From DATFVA01 sp963774455 (GTDB lineage Bacteria; Bacteroidota; Ignavibacteria; Ignavibacteriales; Ignavibacteriaceae), in contig CAVZFD010000003.1 in assembly GCA_963774455.1 (NCBI GenBank), positions 620,001 through 684,000 of the forward strand: a DNA stretch of 64,000 nt, read 5' to 3'. Of this stretch, positions 17,677 to 28,800 are shown piece by piece (the stretch's first letter is position 1; each line of letters starts with the position of its first letter). The notes below the pieces were generated by a model, which was not told the DNA's origin, ran no database searches, and saw nothing but the letters and a program-made list of their open reading frames with translations. A program made the translations under genes and the position numbers.

Positions 17677-18666
17677 ATGGCTGCAACTATCAAAGAAGTC
17701 GCCCAGAGGGCAAATGTTTCTATTGCAACAGTGTCCAGGGTATTGAATAATGATCCCAGGGTTGCTAAACACACATACGACAGGATCCTTCAAATTGCCA
17801 ACCAGTTAAATTACAAACCGAACATACTTGCAAGAAATTTCGTAAAAGGAAAATCAAACCTTATCGGATTGATCCTACCGGAAATAATTGATGAGTTTTT
17901 TACAGAGATTATTAAAGGTGTTGATGAAGTATTGTATGGTCAGGGCTATTATACAATTGTGGCGAGTTCACATAAGTATAAGAGTCTGAAGGAGGAGCTT
18001 GTAACTTTTATCAACAATGGTCTTTTCTCGGGACTGATTTTACTGGCTCCTGAATTAAACTCTAAGCTTCAGTCGGTATTGAAAAAAAGCAGCATCCCCA
18101 TCGTTCTGATAAACTCTGATCCTGCTGTGAAAGATTTCGACAGGGTAGCTCTGGATAATTATAAGGGCGCTTATCAAATGACCGAATACCTTATACTGGA
18201 GAAGAAATATACCCGGCTTGCTCATATTACAGGCCCGGTTACCAATAATGATTCGGAATTGAGGAGAAAGGGATTTGTTGAAGCATGCAGGAAAAACAAA
18301 GTAAGATATTCAATTGAGAACGGAGATTTTTCGCAGGAAAGCGGTTACAATTCCTGCAGTAAACTTCTATCGGGGAAAAATAAACCCCAGGTTATCTTTG
18401 CCGGAAATGATATGATGGCAATCGGCTGCTATGATTACATTCAGAAGTCGGGACTAAAAATTCCCGAAGATATAGGTGTGGCAGGATTCGACGATATATT
18501 TGTTGCACAATATCTTTCCCCTTCATTGACAACTGTAAGAATAAATATCGAGGATATCGGGAAAAACGCTGCTGATACTTTAATTCAAAGAATAAACAAT
18601 GAGATCGAACCACCCAGGGTTTTACACCTGGCTTTCAGCGAACTCGTAATCAGAGAATCGGTTTAA
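17677..18666 (+). CDS. LacI-family transcriptional regulator of the glucan locus
   Basis: 329 residues. The LacI helix-turn-helix is at residues 4-30 (IKEVAQRANVSIATVSRVLNN), with the hinge helix near NILARNFVKG, then the periplasmic-binding-protein-like effector domain: LIGLILPEIIDEFF, FAGNDMMAIG and GVAGFDDI. It heads the carbohydrate locus, with only 11 bp between its stop and the GH94 gene. A perfect LacI-type palindrome overlaps its own promoter, so repression relieved by an imported oligosaccharide is expected. The 5' untranslated region is long (about 265 nt). Confidence 0.93.
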   Translation: MAATIKEVAQRANVSIATVSRVLNNDPRVAKHTYDRILQIANQLNYKPNILARNFVKGKSNLIGLILPEIIDEFFTEIIKGVDEVLYGQGYYTIVASSHKYKSLKEELVTFINNGLFSGLILLAPELNSKLQSVLKKSSIPIVLINSDPAVKDFDRVALDNYKGAYQMTEYLILEKKYTRLAHITGPVTNNDSELRRKGFVEACRKNKVRYSIENGDFSQESGYNSCSKLLSGKNKPQVIFAGNDMMAIGCYDYIQKSGLKIPEDIGVAGFDDIFVAQYLSPSLTTVRINIEDIGKNAADTLIQRINNEIEPPRVLHLAFSELVIRESV

Positions 18667-18677
18667 TTAATCATAAC

Positions 18678-21053
18678 ATGAAATTTGAAACAAAATACGG
18701 TGCCTTTTCAGATGACGGAAATGAGTATGTAATAAGCACCTGGAACACTCCAAAGCCATGGGTGAATGTTATTTCTAACGGTATATATGGATTGGTAATC
18801 TCCCAGGCGGGAGGCGGCTTCAGTTGGCATACTCATTCGGAGTTCAACCGGCTGAACCGGTGGCACCAGGACCTGGTACAGGATAACTGGGGAAAGTACT
18901 TCTATATAAAGAATAATGAAACGAATGAAATGTGGTCGCCTGCGTGGATGCCCGTTAAAACCAATCTGGAAAATTTTAAGGCAGTGCATGGATTCGGCTA
19001 CAGCAGGTTTGAAAGTGAATATAAAGGTGTGAAGGTTATTCTTACCGTATTCGTTCCGATGGATGAGGAATTAGAAATATGGGATTTTCAAATTGAAAAT
19101 AAAAATGGCTCGAAGCTAAACCTATCGCTTTACTCCTACTTTGAATGGTGCCTCGGCTCGTCAGCAGATCATCACAGGGAATTTCATAAAACATTTCTCG
19201 AAACATCATTCGACGGTGAGCTAAATTGTTTGCTTGCTGCGAAGCGATTATGGGATATCCCGCTGGGAGATCGCGGACACTGGAATATTAAGTATCCATA
19301 TCTTGGTTTTATCTCCTGTTCTGAGAAGATAAGCGATTATGACTCGGATAAGGAAAGTTTTATAGGAAGGTTTGGATCCGTCAATGAACCTGCCGGACTG
19401 TCGGCTGAATCGCTGGGAAAAAAAACCGGTAAATGGAATGATTCGGTTGCTGTTGTGAAGACTGAAGTTGAACTTGATGCAGGTAAGAATAAGAATTTAC
19501 AGTTCTTAATGGGAATAAAGTCCGACCGTGAGGCAATTAGTAAATCAATAAAAAAATTAAGCAGTTCGGGATCAGTAAAGAAAGCATTCACGGAAGTAAA
19601 TGCTTACTGGCAGAATCTTTTTGATACTACAAGTTTTCGGACTCCCGATGAAAGTATAAATCTGTTGGTCAATAAATGGCTGCGGTACCAGGCAATCTCT
19701 GGCAGGTTGTGGGCAAGGACAGCTTATTATCAGCAGAGCGGGGCATTCGGTTTCAGGGATCAGCTTCAGGATAGTCTCATCTTTCTTCAACTTGATCCAT
19801 CGCTTACACTAAGGCAGATCAGGCTGCATGCACGGCATCAGTTTGAGGATGGGACGGTTCTGCATTGGTGGCACCCGATAACAGAGACCGGCCTCCCTAC
19901 AAAAATGACCGATGACCTCCTCTGGCTTCCCTTCGTTCTGATACAATACATTAATGAGACTAACGATTATAAGTGCCTGAAACAAAAAGAACCATATTAT
20001 GACAACCTGACAAAAAAGGATACCCTGCTGAATCATTCTATAGCAGCAATTGAGAAAGTCCTGACCAGGTTCAGCAAACGCGGACTCCCGCTTATTGGAG
20101 CCGGGGACTGGAATGACGGATTGAGTGCTGTGGGTCTTGACATGAAAGGTGAATCGATCTGGCTCGCTGAATTTCTATACCTGGTCCTAAAAGACTTCTC
20201 AAAAATCTGCCAGATTATCAATGAAGAAAAGCTGTCTAAAAGGTATAAGAAAAAGTCGGAGAAGCTCAAAGAAGCATTTGATAAGTATGCGTGGGACGGA
20301 GAATGGTACTATCGTGCAACAAAGGACAACGGCAAAAAAATCGGCAGTAAGCAGAATGAAGAGGGAAGAATTTTCCTAAACGCACAAACATGGTCGGTTA
20401 TAAGCGGTATCGCCGATCCTAAAAAGGCCGCAAAAGCTCTGAGTTCTGTTACAGAGTTATTACTCCATAAAAACGGACCCCTTCTTCTTTATCCTGCTTA
20501 TTCTAAACCGGATAAGATGATAGGCTATCTTACAAGATATGCACCCGGCAGGAGAGAGAACGGAGGAGTGTATATGCATGCTGCAACATGGCTTATCTGG
20601 GCCTATTCTCTAATAAAAGAAAATAAATCAGCGTTTGAAACCTATAAAAGATTATCCCCCATACTTAATGCTATGGAACCTGAGGTATACCAGGCTGAAC
20701 CATATGTAACGCCCGGAAATATTGATGGTCCTGATTCTCCATATTACGGAATGGCAGGCTGGACATGGTACACGGGTTCGGCAGCCTGGCTGCAAAAAAT
20801 GATAGTGGACATGATCCTTGGAATACGGACTGAAGCGGAGGGACTGGTAATAGATCCGTGTATACCTGCTGAATGGGAAAAATTTTCAGTTAAAAGAACA
20901 TTCCGCGGAACAGTCTACAACATCAGAATTTGCAATGAAAATAAGGTGACTTCTGGTGTTAAGCAGCTGCTCATTAATGGTAAAGAAACAAATAGCAATA
21001 TTCTGAGATCTAAGAATAAAGGCCCGGTAAATGTTGAAGTATATATGGGCTAA
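18678..21053 (+). CDS. GH94 family glycoside phosphorylase
   Basis: 791 residues, no signal peptide, so cytoplasmic. The N-terminal beta-sandwich begins with GAFSDDGNEYVI and TPKPWVNVISNGIYGLVIS; the (alpha/alpha)6 catalytic domain contains GFRDQLQD and LIGAGDWNDGL, where Asp480 (DWND) is the expected general acid. The family cleaves beta-glucosides with phosphate to give glucose-1-phosphate, saving ATP. Members act on cellobiose, cellodextrins, laminaribiose, chitobiose or beta-1,2-oligoglucans. Length fits the cellobiose-phosphorylase size class, but the NVISN and SxxGGGxSW motifs also recall the phosphorylase domain of cyclic beta-1,2-glucan synthases. The GH144 neighbours favour beta-1,2-oligosaccharides; I cannot prove it. 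Confidence 0.88.
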   Translation: MKFETKYGAFSDDGNEYVISTWNTPKPWVNVISNGIYGLVISQAGGGFSWHTHSEFNRLNRWHQDLVQDNWGKYFYIKNNETNEMWSPAWMPVKTNLENFKAVHGFGYSRFESEYKGVKVILTVFVPMDEELEIWDFQIENKNGSKLNLSLYSYFEWCLGSSADHHREFHKTFLETSFDGELNCLLAAKRLWDIPLGDRGHWNIKYPYLGFISCSEKISDYDSDKESFIGRFGSVNEPAGLSAESLGKKTGKWNDSVAVVKTEVELDAGKNKNLQFLMGIKSDREAISKSIKKLSSSGSVKKAFTEVNAYWQNLFDTTSFRTPDESINLLVNKWLRYQAISGRLWARTAYYQQSGAFGFRDQLQDSLIFLQLDPSLTLRQIRLHARHQFEDGTVLHWWHPITETGLPTKMTDDLLWLPFVLIQYINETNDYKCLKQKEPYYDNLTKKDTLLNHSIAAIEKVLTRFSKRGLPLIGAGDWNDGLSAVGLDMKGESIWLAEFLYLVLKDFSKICQIINEEKLSKRYKKKSEKLKEAFDKYAWDGEWYYRATKDNGKKIGSKQNEEGRIFLNAQTWSVISGIADPKKAAKALSSVTELLLHKNGPLLLYPAYSKPDKMIGYLTRYAPGRRENGGVYMHAATWLIWAYSLIKENKSAFETYKRLSPILNAMEPEVYQAEPYVTPGNIDGPDSPYYGMAGWTWYTGSAAWLQKMIVDMILGIRTEAEGLVIDPCIPAEWEKFSVKRTFRGTVYNIRICNENKVTSGVKQLLINGKETNSNILRSKNKGPVNVEVYMG

Positions 21054-21098
21054 ATAATTTTTAGGTTCGAAACATAAATAACAAGAAAGGAGTCCGTA

Positions 21099-23045
21099 AT
21101 GAGGAAGATGCTACTCTATTTGATGAGCATTGTTTTTATAGCAGGCTTGTCAGTTAATCTGTTTGCACAATGGGCACAGAACAAATATGCCCGTGAAGAT
21201 GCAAGGTACGCAAAAGTTCTGCAGGCTGGAGAGAATATCACCGTAGATGGTGTTGAAGATGCTGTGTGGGCTGAGGCTGATTCAGTTGTTGTCGGATACG
21301 GTGAGACGAATTACCTGCCAAGCAGCGGTTACAACCTGGGTCCCGGCAGCGGCTACCCGGCTGATGATGATTCAGCAAACGCTGTTGTTAAATTCCTTTA
21401 CAAGGCACCCTATCTCTATATCCTAATGAAGTCAAGGGATAAAAGTGTAGAGGGAAATCTATGGGATAAATCCGATGCTGTAATTTTGGCTTTTAAGGAA
21501 AACACCGGCGATCATATGTTCAACCAGGCATGGGATAAACGTGTTGAACATTTTTATACCAGAATGTATAACTGGGCATTTCCTGATTCCTTTAGTACTC
21601 CTCCGATTGGAGCCCAGCCGCTTTTTGCAGGCGATTATAGAGTAGGAGGAGGTATGGATGCATGGCGAACCCCTGCCCAAAAGGAAAGATGGACTGCAGT
21701 TACAACAGTTCAGGGCGGAACAGCCAATGATACATTGCCTGATGCCGGCTGGATATCAGAGCATCGGATAAACATTGATTCACTGGGTTTTAATCTGGAT
21801 AGATCTGGTGATGTATTACCGTTCAGTTTTAGTATAATCGATGGAGATCGTTTTCTGGATTCGGATCCCACAAACGATGGTTTTTCAAAAACCTGGTGGA
21901 GCTGCGAATGGAATGAGAGCTGGTATTATTCAGCCATATTTATTGATCCCTCTGTTACCACCACAAGTCCTTCCGGTTTGATTCCGCCCGTGGATTATGT
22001 TGTTCCGCAGCTTAATTCCGGTGAGACCATTGCAGTTGACGGTGATTTAAGCGATTGGAATACCAGTAACGCACTCCATTTCCGCGTGAAATTCGGAGAT
22101 GATGCATTGTTTGATAATATCAGAGGGACGGGTGCATGGGGGAGCGGTTATCAGCAGTCGGATGTAACAGGATTGCCTACTCCACCGCCTTTGCCAACTG
22201 TTCTGGATAGTGCTGAGGTTGATTACTGGTTAACCTGGGACGATGCAAATCTTTATGTCGGAGCAAAAGTAAACGACAGGATAGTAACCGTTCCATACCA
22301 TAACGGCCGTAAAGACGGTATAACTTTCTTTATGGCATCGAGGGATTATATAAATGGAAGCGGCATTCTTCCGGCTAAAAATCTTACTGTCAACATTGAT
22401 TCATCCGGAAATGGACAGGCCGGGGATGATCTGGTTGGTCTTGTTGATACAGGGAATGTTGAATATGCTATGATGCTTGGTCCCGGAACCACAGTTAACG
22501 ATCCTAATGATGCTGACAGCGGATTTACCGTTGAGATGAAAATTCCATTTACATCATTAAATTATCCTTCAAACCTGGGAGACAGCGTGGTATTTATCGG
22601 TGCATCTGTAAATGATATGGATGTTCAGGATGATACGGCCTCCAATTATTTCGATAAGGCATTCTGGTTCCAGCAGCAGCCGGGTCAGCATTGTCCCTCC
22701 TGGAGCGTACTCGGACCTGCAGGTGCTGTCGGTATAAACCAGGATGCTTCGCTGGTTCCTAACTCAATCAAACTCTTCGACAATTACCCGAACCCGTTCA
22801 ACCCGACAACGACAATTCAGTATACAATAAACAAAGCTGCGAATGTGTCATTGTATATTTATGATGTTCTCGGTCAAACTGTTTCGGTTATGAACAATAA
22901 TAGTGTACCACCGGGAACTGCTGAATTCAGGTTCAACGGAAAAGGACTCAGTTCCGGTATCTATTTCTATCAGATAAAGATTATTAACCTGTCAGATTCC
23001 AGAATCACGAGCACACAGGTTAAGAAGATGGTTCTGCTCAAGTAG
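21099..23045 (+). CDS. Secreted CBM9-like sugar-binding protein with T9SS sorting domain
   Basis: 648 residues with a clean signal peptide (cleavage after LFAQ) and a strong AAAGGAG ribosome site. Two CBM9/DOMON-like beta-sandwiches appear: about 40-290 (starting ITVDGVEDAVWAEAD) and about 300-540 (ETIAVDGDLSDWN, DANLYVGAKVNDR). The C-terminal 85 residues are a T9SS type A domain (NYPNPFNPTTTIQYTI, YIYDVLGQ, LSSGIYFYQIK). It is probably a cell-surface glycan-binding protein. No catalytic residues are recognised. A strong hairpin terminator follows. Confidence 0.82.
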   Translation: MRKMLLYLMSIVFIAGLSVNLFAQWAQNKYAREDARYAKVLQAGENITVDGVEDAVWAEADSVVVGYGETNYLPSSGYNLGPGSGYPADDDSANAVVKFLYKAPYLYILMKSRDKSVEGNLWDKSDAVILAFKENTGDHMFNQAWDKRVEHFYTRMYNWAFPDSFSTPPIGAQPLFAGDYRVGGGMDAWRTPAQKERWTAVTTVQGGTANDTLPDAGWISEHRINIDSLGFNLDRSGDVLPFSFSIIDGDRFLDSDPTNDGFSKTWWSCEWNESWYYSAIFIDPSVTTTSPSGLIPPVDYVVPQLNSGETIAVDGDLSDWNTSNALHFRVKFGDDALFDNIRGTGAWGSGYQQSDVTGLPTPPPLPTVLDSAEVDYWLTWDDANLYVGAKVNDRIVTVPYHNGRKDGITFFMASRDYINGSGILPAKNLTVNIDSSGNGQAGDDLVGLVDTGNVEYAMMLGPGTTVNDPNDADSGFTVEMKIPFTSLNYPSNLGDSVVFIGASVNDMDVQDDTASNYFDKAFWFQQQPGQHCPSWSVLGPAGAVGINQDASLVPNSIKLFDNYPNPFNPTTTIQYTINKAANVSLYIYDVLGQTVSVMNNNSVPPGTAEFRFNGKGLSSGIYFYQIKIINLSDSRITSTQVKKMVLLK

Positions 23046-23060
23046 TAAGTAATGATTAGT

Positions 23061-23118
23061 GAGGTTGTCTCAAGTGCACCTGGAAGAAGGCATAGAGTAC
23101 GGCTTTTGAGACAACCTC
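23061..23118 (+). terminator. Hairpin terminator after the CBM9-like gene
   Basis: A perfect 13-bp inverted repeat, GAGGTTGTCTCAA (23061-23073) and TTGAGACAACCTC (23106-23118), followed by GTTCTTATATTT. The 32-nt loop is long for a canonical terminator, but the stem is very strong. It splits the locus into a LacI-GH94-CBM9 unit and a TonB-receptor unit. Confidence 0.6.
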
Positions 23119-23157
23119 GTTCTTATATTTATTAACTTATAATGTATTGGTAGTTTT

Positions 23158-25845
23158 ATGATGAAATCAGAACTACACATAAAAAAAGTTTTTCTTTCAT
23201 TGAAATACTTTTTCTTCATCATGCCTGCTGTCTTCCTTTTTTCTATAAGCGGGTACGCTCAGTCAGGCAAACTTTCCGGAAAGGTAACGGATGCCACCAC
23301 AGGTGAACCGCTTGTATTTGCAAATGTAATTATTGCCGGAACGACTATGGGTTCGGCTGCAGATATAAACGGCTTCTATAGCATCCTTAATATCAGGCCG
23401 GGCAAGTACACTGTTAATTACCGTTATATAGGCTACCAGACCAGGATAGTTGAGGATGTTGTCATTAATGCCGATAAGACCACCCAGATTGATGTAGCAT
23501 TGAGTTCAGAAGCTATTGAGGGTCAGACAGTGACGGTGGTTGCAGAAAAACCTATCATTGAATTTAACCAGACAAGTTCTGTGAAAACAGTATCCTCCGA
23601 TGAAATTGAATCGCTGCCTGTCCAGAGCCTTTCCGATATTATAAACCTGCAGGCGGGAACAGTTCAGACATCAGACGGACAGTTCCATATGCGCGGAGGA
23701 CGCGGAGGTGAAATTCAATACCAGGTAGACGGTGTGAGTATAAATAATCCTTTCGACAATCAGGCAAGTTTATCCCTCGACCGCTCGATCATACAGGAAG
23801 TATCCGTGGTATCCGGTACTTTTGATGCAAAGTACGGGCAGGCAATGTCAGGTATTGTAAACACTACTCTCAAAAGCGGAAGCAGTACCTTTAAGGTTTC
23901 CGGAGAGGTTTACGGCGGTGATTATCTGCCGCTGGATAACAATATTTATCCTAATAATAAAGATTTCCTTCCGTATTCGTTACAGAATTATCAGCTTACT
24001 CTTACCGGACCCACATATATTCCGAACACAACATTCCTTGTAAGCGGCAGGCGCTACCATAATGACGGCTACCTTTACGGAACCAGGAGGTTCGTACCAA
24101 CAGATACAAATAATATTGGTGGGGGCGTTTTATACCCCACAGGCGACAATAAAAAAATAGCTATGGATCCTTACGATGAATGGAGCGGACAGGCTAAAAT
24201 AACAAATAATTCTATTGATAAAATCAATATCAGTTATATCGCCATTGCGAATTATGATTGGGGTAAAGCATACAATTTTGCGTACAGATTTAATCCTGAG
24301 GGATTAAAGGATAAAACTACATTTGCTATAAACCATGGTATAGATCTGACGCATACACTGTCGGATAAAATGTTTTATAAACTTAGTGTTCGTCATAATT
24401 ATTACGATTATAAAGAGTACAAATACGAATCGTTGTATGATCCTCGTTACTATGCAGCACAGGGACCCAAAACTATTTCCGGGTACGAATACGGGGCTGT
24501 AATACAGGGTGTTGACCTGGGCAGGTACATTCAGCAGACTAATTTTCTGCAGGCTAAAATTGATTATGCCTGGCAATTGAATCAATTCAATTATGTAGAG
24601 GCAGGAGTAGTTGGTCAGCTGAATGAATTAAAGTTCGGTCCTCCGGGACAGCTGGTTACGGTTTCTAACCAGGCTGATGAGGAGGTACTCCAACCTAAGT
24701 TATTCGATCCGGTTGATCCTCGATTCAAAAAGGTTGAGACCTATAAACCAAACCTGGGTGCGGCTTATATACAGGACAGACTTGAGCTTGGCGACCTGGT
24801 TGTAAGGGCAGGACTTCGCTACGAAATTTTCGATCCTCAGGCTTATATACCCAGTAATCTTCAGAATCCTGCGAACACTATCGTTGGAGTTCCGGGTTCT
24901 AAATTAATAAAGGCTGGTATTAAGCAAACACTTGCTCCTCGTCTCGGTTTCGGATTTCCTCTAACTGATAAATCTGCGCTTCATTTCTCCTATGGACATT
25001 TTTACCAGATGCCGGCTTACAGCGCGCTCTATGACAACGCAAACTACCGGGTATTGGATTTCCTTGAAGCAGGACGCACTTACACTCAGGATTATCTTGG
25101 AAATCCCGACCTGAAGCCTGAGCTAACGGTAGAATACGAGGTTGGACTTAAACAGGCAATTAATGATGATCTGGGACTTGACCTGACTTTCTTTTATAAA
25201 GATATAAGAGACCTTCTTGGAACAGAAGTTATTGAAACGTATAACTTTGGTCAGTACGCCCGAAATACGAATATAGATTACGGCAGTGTTTCTGGAGTTA
25301 CTTTATCTGTAACTCAGCGGCCTTCTGATAATTTCGGTTTTACTATAGACTACAGTCTTCAGTTTGCAAACGGAAACTCAAGCGATCCCCGGGAGAATGC
25401 AGACAGGGCCCTTGGAGGTGAAGACCCAAGACCCAGAGATATTCCTTTCAACTGGGATCAGAGACATACTCTCAATGTGACCGCGTTATACCAGGTTGCA
25501 AATGATTTTAATGTCAGTACAATTATAAAATTTTCATCCGGTCAGCCTTATACTCCCGCTCTCGTAGGTTTCCAGACAGAACAGGAGCACAACTCAGGAA
25601 GGAAGCCAAGTTATACTACCGTCGACATACGTGCGGAAAAGTTTTTCGATTTCAGCTTTATGAATTTCAGTATATTCATGAGAGTATTTAATTTGTTCAA
25701 CCAGGACTTCAATAACGGGGCAGTATATGATGATACAGGAAACCCAAGCAACTCTCTAACACTATTGTATGGAGAACCGATTGACCCTAACCGGTTTGCT
25801 CCTCCCCGCAGGATTGAATTTGGATTCTCTTTTAGGAGTTACTAA
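23158..25845 (+). CDS. TonB-dependent outer-membrane receptor
   Basis: 895 residues. A signal peptide ends near residue 35 (SGYAQSG). A carboxypeptidase-regulatory-like domain comes first (GKLSGKVTDATTGEPLVFANV), then the plug (SDIINLQAGTV, MRGGRGGEIQYQVDGVSI) and a 22-strand-type barrel ending in the aromatic IEFGFSFRSY. It should import an oligosaccharide or glycan fragment across the outer membrane with TonB energy. A SusD-type partner is absent; instead a large secreted protein and a PorV-like barrel follow in the same operon. The 25845 stop is 2 bp from the next start. Confidence 0.9.
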   Translation: MMKSELHIKKVFLSLKYFFFIMPAVFLFSISGYAQSGKLSGKVTDATTGEPLVFANVIIAGTTMGSAADINGFYSILNIRPGKYTVNYRYIGYQTRIVEDVVINADKTTQIDVALSSEAIEGQTVTVVAEKPIIEFNQTSSVKTVSSDEIESLPVQSLSDIINLQAGTVQTSDGQFHMRGGRGGEIQYQVDGVSINNPFDNQASLSLDRSIIQEVSVVSGTFDAKYGQAMSGIVNTTLKSGSSTFKVSGEVYGGDYLPLDNNIYPNNKDFLPYSLQNYQLTLTGPTYIPNTTFLVSGRRYHNDGYLYGTRRFVPTDTNNIGGGVLYPTGDNKKIAMDPYDEWSGQAKITNNSIDKINISYIAIANYDWGKAYNFAYRFNPEGLKDKTTFAINHGIDLTHTLSDKMFYKLSVRHNYYDYKEYKYESLYDPRYYAAQGPKTISGYEYGAVIQGVDLGRYIQQTNFLQAKIDYAWQLNQFNYVEAGVVGQLNELKFGPPGQLVTVSNQADEEVLQPKLFDPVDPRFKKVETYKPNLGAAYIQDRLELGDLVVRAGLRYEIFDPQAYIPSNLQNPANTIVGVPGSKLIKAGIKQTLAPRLGFGFPLTDKSALHFSYGHFYQMPAYSALYDNANYRVLDFLEAGRTYTQDYLGNPDLKPELTVEYEVGLKQAINDDLGLDLTFFYKDIRDLLGTEVIETYNFGQYARNTNIDYGSVSGVTLSVTQRPSDNFGFTIDYSLQFANGNSSDPRENADRALGGEDPRPRDIPFNWDQRHTLNVTALYQVANDFNVSTIIKFSSGQPYTPALVGFQTEQEHNSGRKPSYTTVDIRAEKFFDFSFMNFSIFMRVFNLFNQDFNNGAVYDDTGNPSNSLTLLYGEPIDPNRFAPPRRIEFGFSFRSY

Positions 25846-25847
25846 TT

Positions 25848-28800
25848 ATGATGGAAAACAAAACTATTAATTACATTCATAAAAAGTCTGGTGTCATCCT
25901 GAACTTGATTCAGGATCTCAATCTCATTCGAAAGAATGGTGTCATCCAGAACTTGTTTCAGGATCTCTTTATGGGTGTTAGATTCCGCAATAAATTGGGA
26001 ATGACAGATCAGGATGAATTCCGAAATAAATTCGGCATTACTAATTCGCATGGATTTCGAAATAATTTTAGAATGACTGTTTTTATATTATTTCAATTTC
26101 TGCTGCTGATAGCCCCCGTTGCCATCGCGCAGCAGTATTATCCTTTGGTTCCTAAGGATCAGCGGGGGAATGAGGACTACGTAAGGCAGGGTACTCACGA
26201 CGCAAATCGTATTCGTACAATGTTTTACAACTATGGAATGGTGGGTGATTACTCGGATAATCCTGATTATACCATTTTTCATTCAATGGAATGGCCTAAG
26301 GGATCGCTCGAAAATTACAGCGATGGGGTAACTCCTTTCGTTCTCGCAAAACTTCAGCAATTCATAAATGGTCAGTACCAGACATTTTATATGATGCAGA
26401 CCGGCTACCGTGAGAGAGAAGAAGTAAACCCGGCAACAGGCAGACTGCAGCGGTATAATCCCAGACCCGGATACCTGCAATTGGATCCTGCCGTAAATAT
26501 TGCAAGATCTCCGGCGGTCAGTTACGATCCAAGAACCTGGCCCGACAGCTGGCCTGATAAAGTCGACGATCCCGATGATCCGGGATGGCGCGGAAGCTGG
26601 AATGGTTACTTCGGTAAGCAGCCAAACGCCGACCAGGAAAGCTTTTGCGTGTACGATGATGACTATTACAGCAAATGGAATTTTTATCCCGACTTCAGGG
26701 ATAGCACCCGGCGCGGTATGGCTCTTAAAGTAGAACAAAGAGGTTTCCAGTGGTCGAATATCCAATCCAGGGACGTTCTCTTCTGGCATTACGATATCGC
26801 TAATGAAGGAACCACAGTTTACGATTATAACGTCATTTTCGGGTTGTATATGGACTCAGGTATAGGAGGCAGTTCTCTTGGTCCTTATGACCTTGTGTAT
26901 GAAAGCGACGATGATGCTGCTTACTACGACACAACCGACGGAATGGATCTTGTCTACACCTGGGATTATAATGGTCACGGCCAGTTTGGTCCAACTGGAT
27001 ACCTTGGATATGCATATCTTGAAACGCCTGGCAACCCCGTAAACGGTATTGACGATGATGATGACGGAATTGTTGATGAGAAAAGAGATGGAGGACCGGG
27101 ACAGAAAATAGTTGGAACTCAGGCAATCCTTAATTATGTAATTGCTAATTATGATACTTTAAAATTAAACAGGTATGCAAACTTCAGACTTCGCCCGGCT
27201 TTCCAGAGAGGTATATGGTGGACAGGTGATGAAGATATGGACTGGACTTTAAATAATGATACCGGCGGGGACGGTGTATGGGGTACGGGTGATACCGGAG
27301 AAAACGACTCTATCCCCACTGCCGGAGAAGCAAATTTTGATAAAACAGATATAAACGAATCGGACCAGATTGGGCTTACAGGTTTTAAACTTAACCGTAT
27401 CAGAGTTGGTGGCGGCGGTGTAGGTGAAACGGATAATATTGTTTTCTTTACCGATGTACATAAGTGGCCGGAGAATCTTTATAATTTGTGGACGAGCCCT
27501 AATCCCTTTGATGCGCCAAGTGTTGTAAATTATAACATAGGGTTCTTCTTTGCATCAGGACCTTTTTATCTCGATACCAGGAAAACTGAAAGATTTAGTC
27601 TGGCGCTTGCCTTCGGTGCGGATCTGCACCAGATGAGAAAGACCGTTGAAATTGTTCAGACTATATATAATGCTAATTACCAGTTTGCAACTCCTCCTCC
27701 GCTTCCCACAGTTCACGCTTATCCCGGCGACGGCTTTGTAAATCTTACATGGGATAATGCTGCAGAGGATGCTTTCGATCCTATAACCAATACAAATGAT
27801 TTTGAAGGTTATAAAATATACCGCAGCACTGATGAAAGTTTCCTTGATCCGCAGATCATTTATGATGCCCAGGGTATAGGTTTGCTTGGCCCCGGTAAAC
27901 CGCTTGCTGTATTTGACCTTGATGATGGTATACTTGACTACAGTCAGATTGCAGTGGAAGGATTGGAATTCTACCTGGGAGGTGATTCGGGAATACAGCA
28001 TCATTTCAAGGATACTACAGCAGTAAATGGCCAGAGATACTTTTACGCTGTAACATCTTATGATAAGGGAATTGCGCAGCTGAACATATATCCTTCTGAA
28101 AGTGCTATATCGGTTAACCAGACTTTAAGAGGCGGTATAATACTTCCGAAGAACGTGGTGATAGTATATCCTAACGACCAGGCACCGGGATATAAACCTG
28201 GCACATATTCAAATCTCCAGCACACACAGGGCTACGGCACGGGAAAAATCTCAATCGATATTCCAGACCCTGATCGTATTCCGAAGGATCATACCTTTGA
28301 AATCAGGTTTGAGTCGCCTCAGGATTCAATCAGAGCCTCAAGTTACCAGATGTATGATGTAACAGGCGGAAAAAATGATACAATTTTTGCAGGAGGCACT
28401 GATCTTAAAGCTCTTGGACAGGGTCCCGTAGGAATGGGAATGCTCCCCTTGATATTCGTGGAGCGCAACCTGATGCCTGATACTCTGGAATCCGGGTTTC
28501 TTCCCAGCAGCAGCACGAATCTTGTGTTTGATGTCAGATCGTCATCAACATCTACCCCAACAAATGCGAAGCGTCCTAATTATCCGGCCGATTACCTGTT
28601 TGTTTTTTCAGATCAGGTTCTTGATACATCCCAGGGAACAGCGATAATTCCTCCCGTACCTTCCAAATTTAAAATTATGGGAATGGTCAAGGATGGAGGA
28701 GAATTCCAGGCAGACTTCAGGTTTGTTGATACAGACGGCAACCGGACCCTGAGCAGGAATAATGAATATATTGAAATACTTGGAAAAAATGCCCAGGGAC

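Noticed and set aside
25842..26051. 69-codon minus-strand ORF with repeated ILNQVQDDT-type peptides
   Set aside because: It is the reverse reading of the dispersed DNA repeats at 25891-26077, not a gene.
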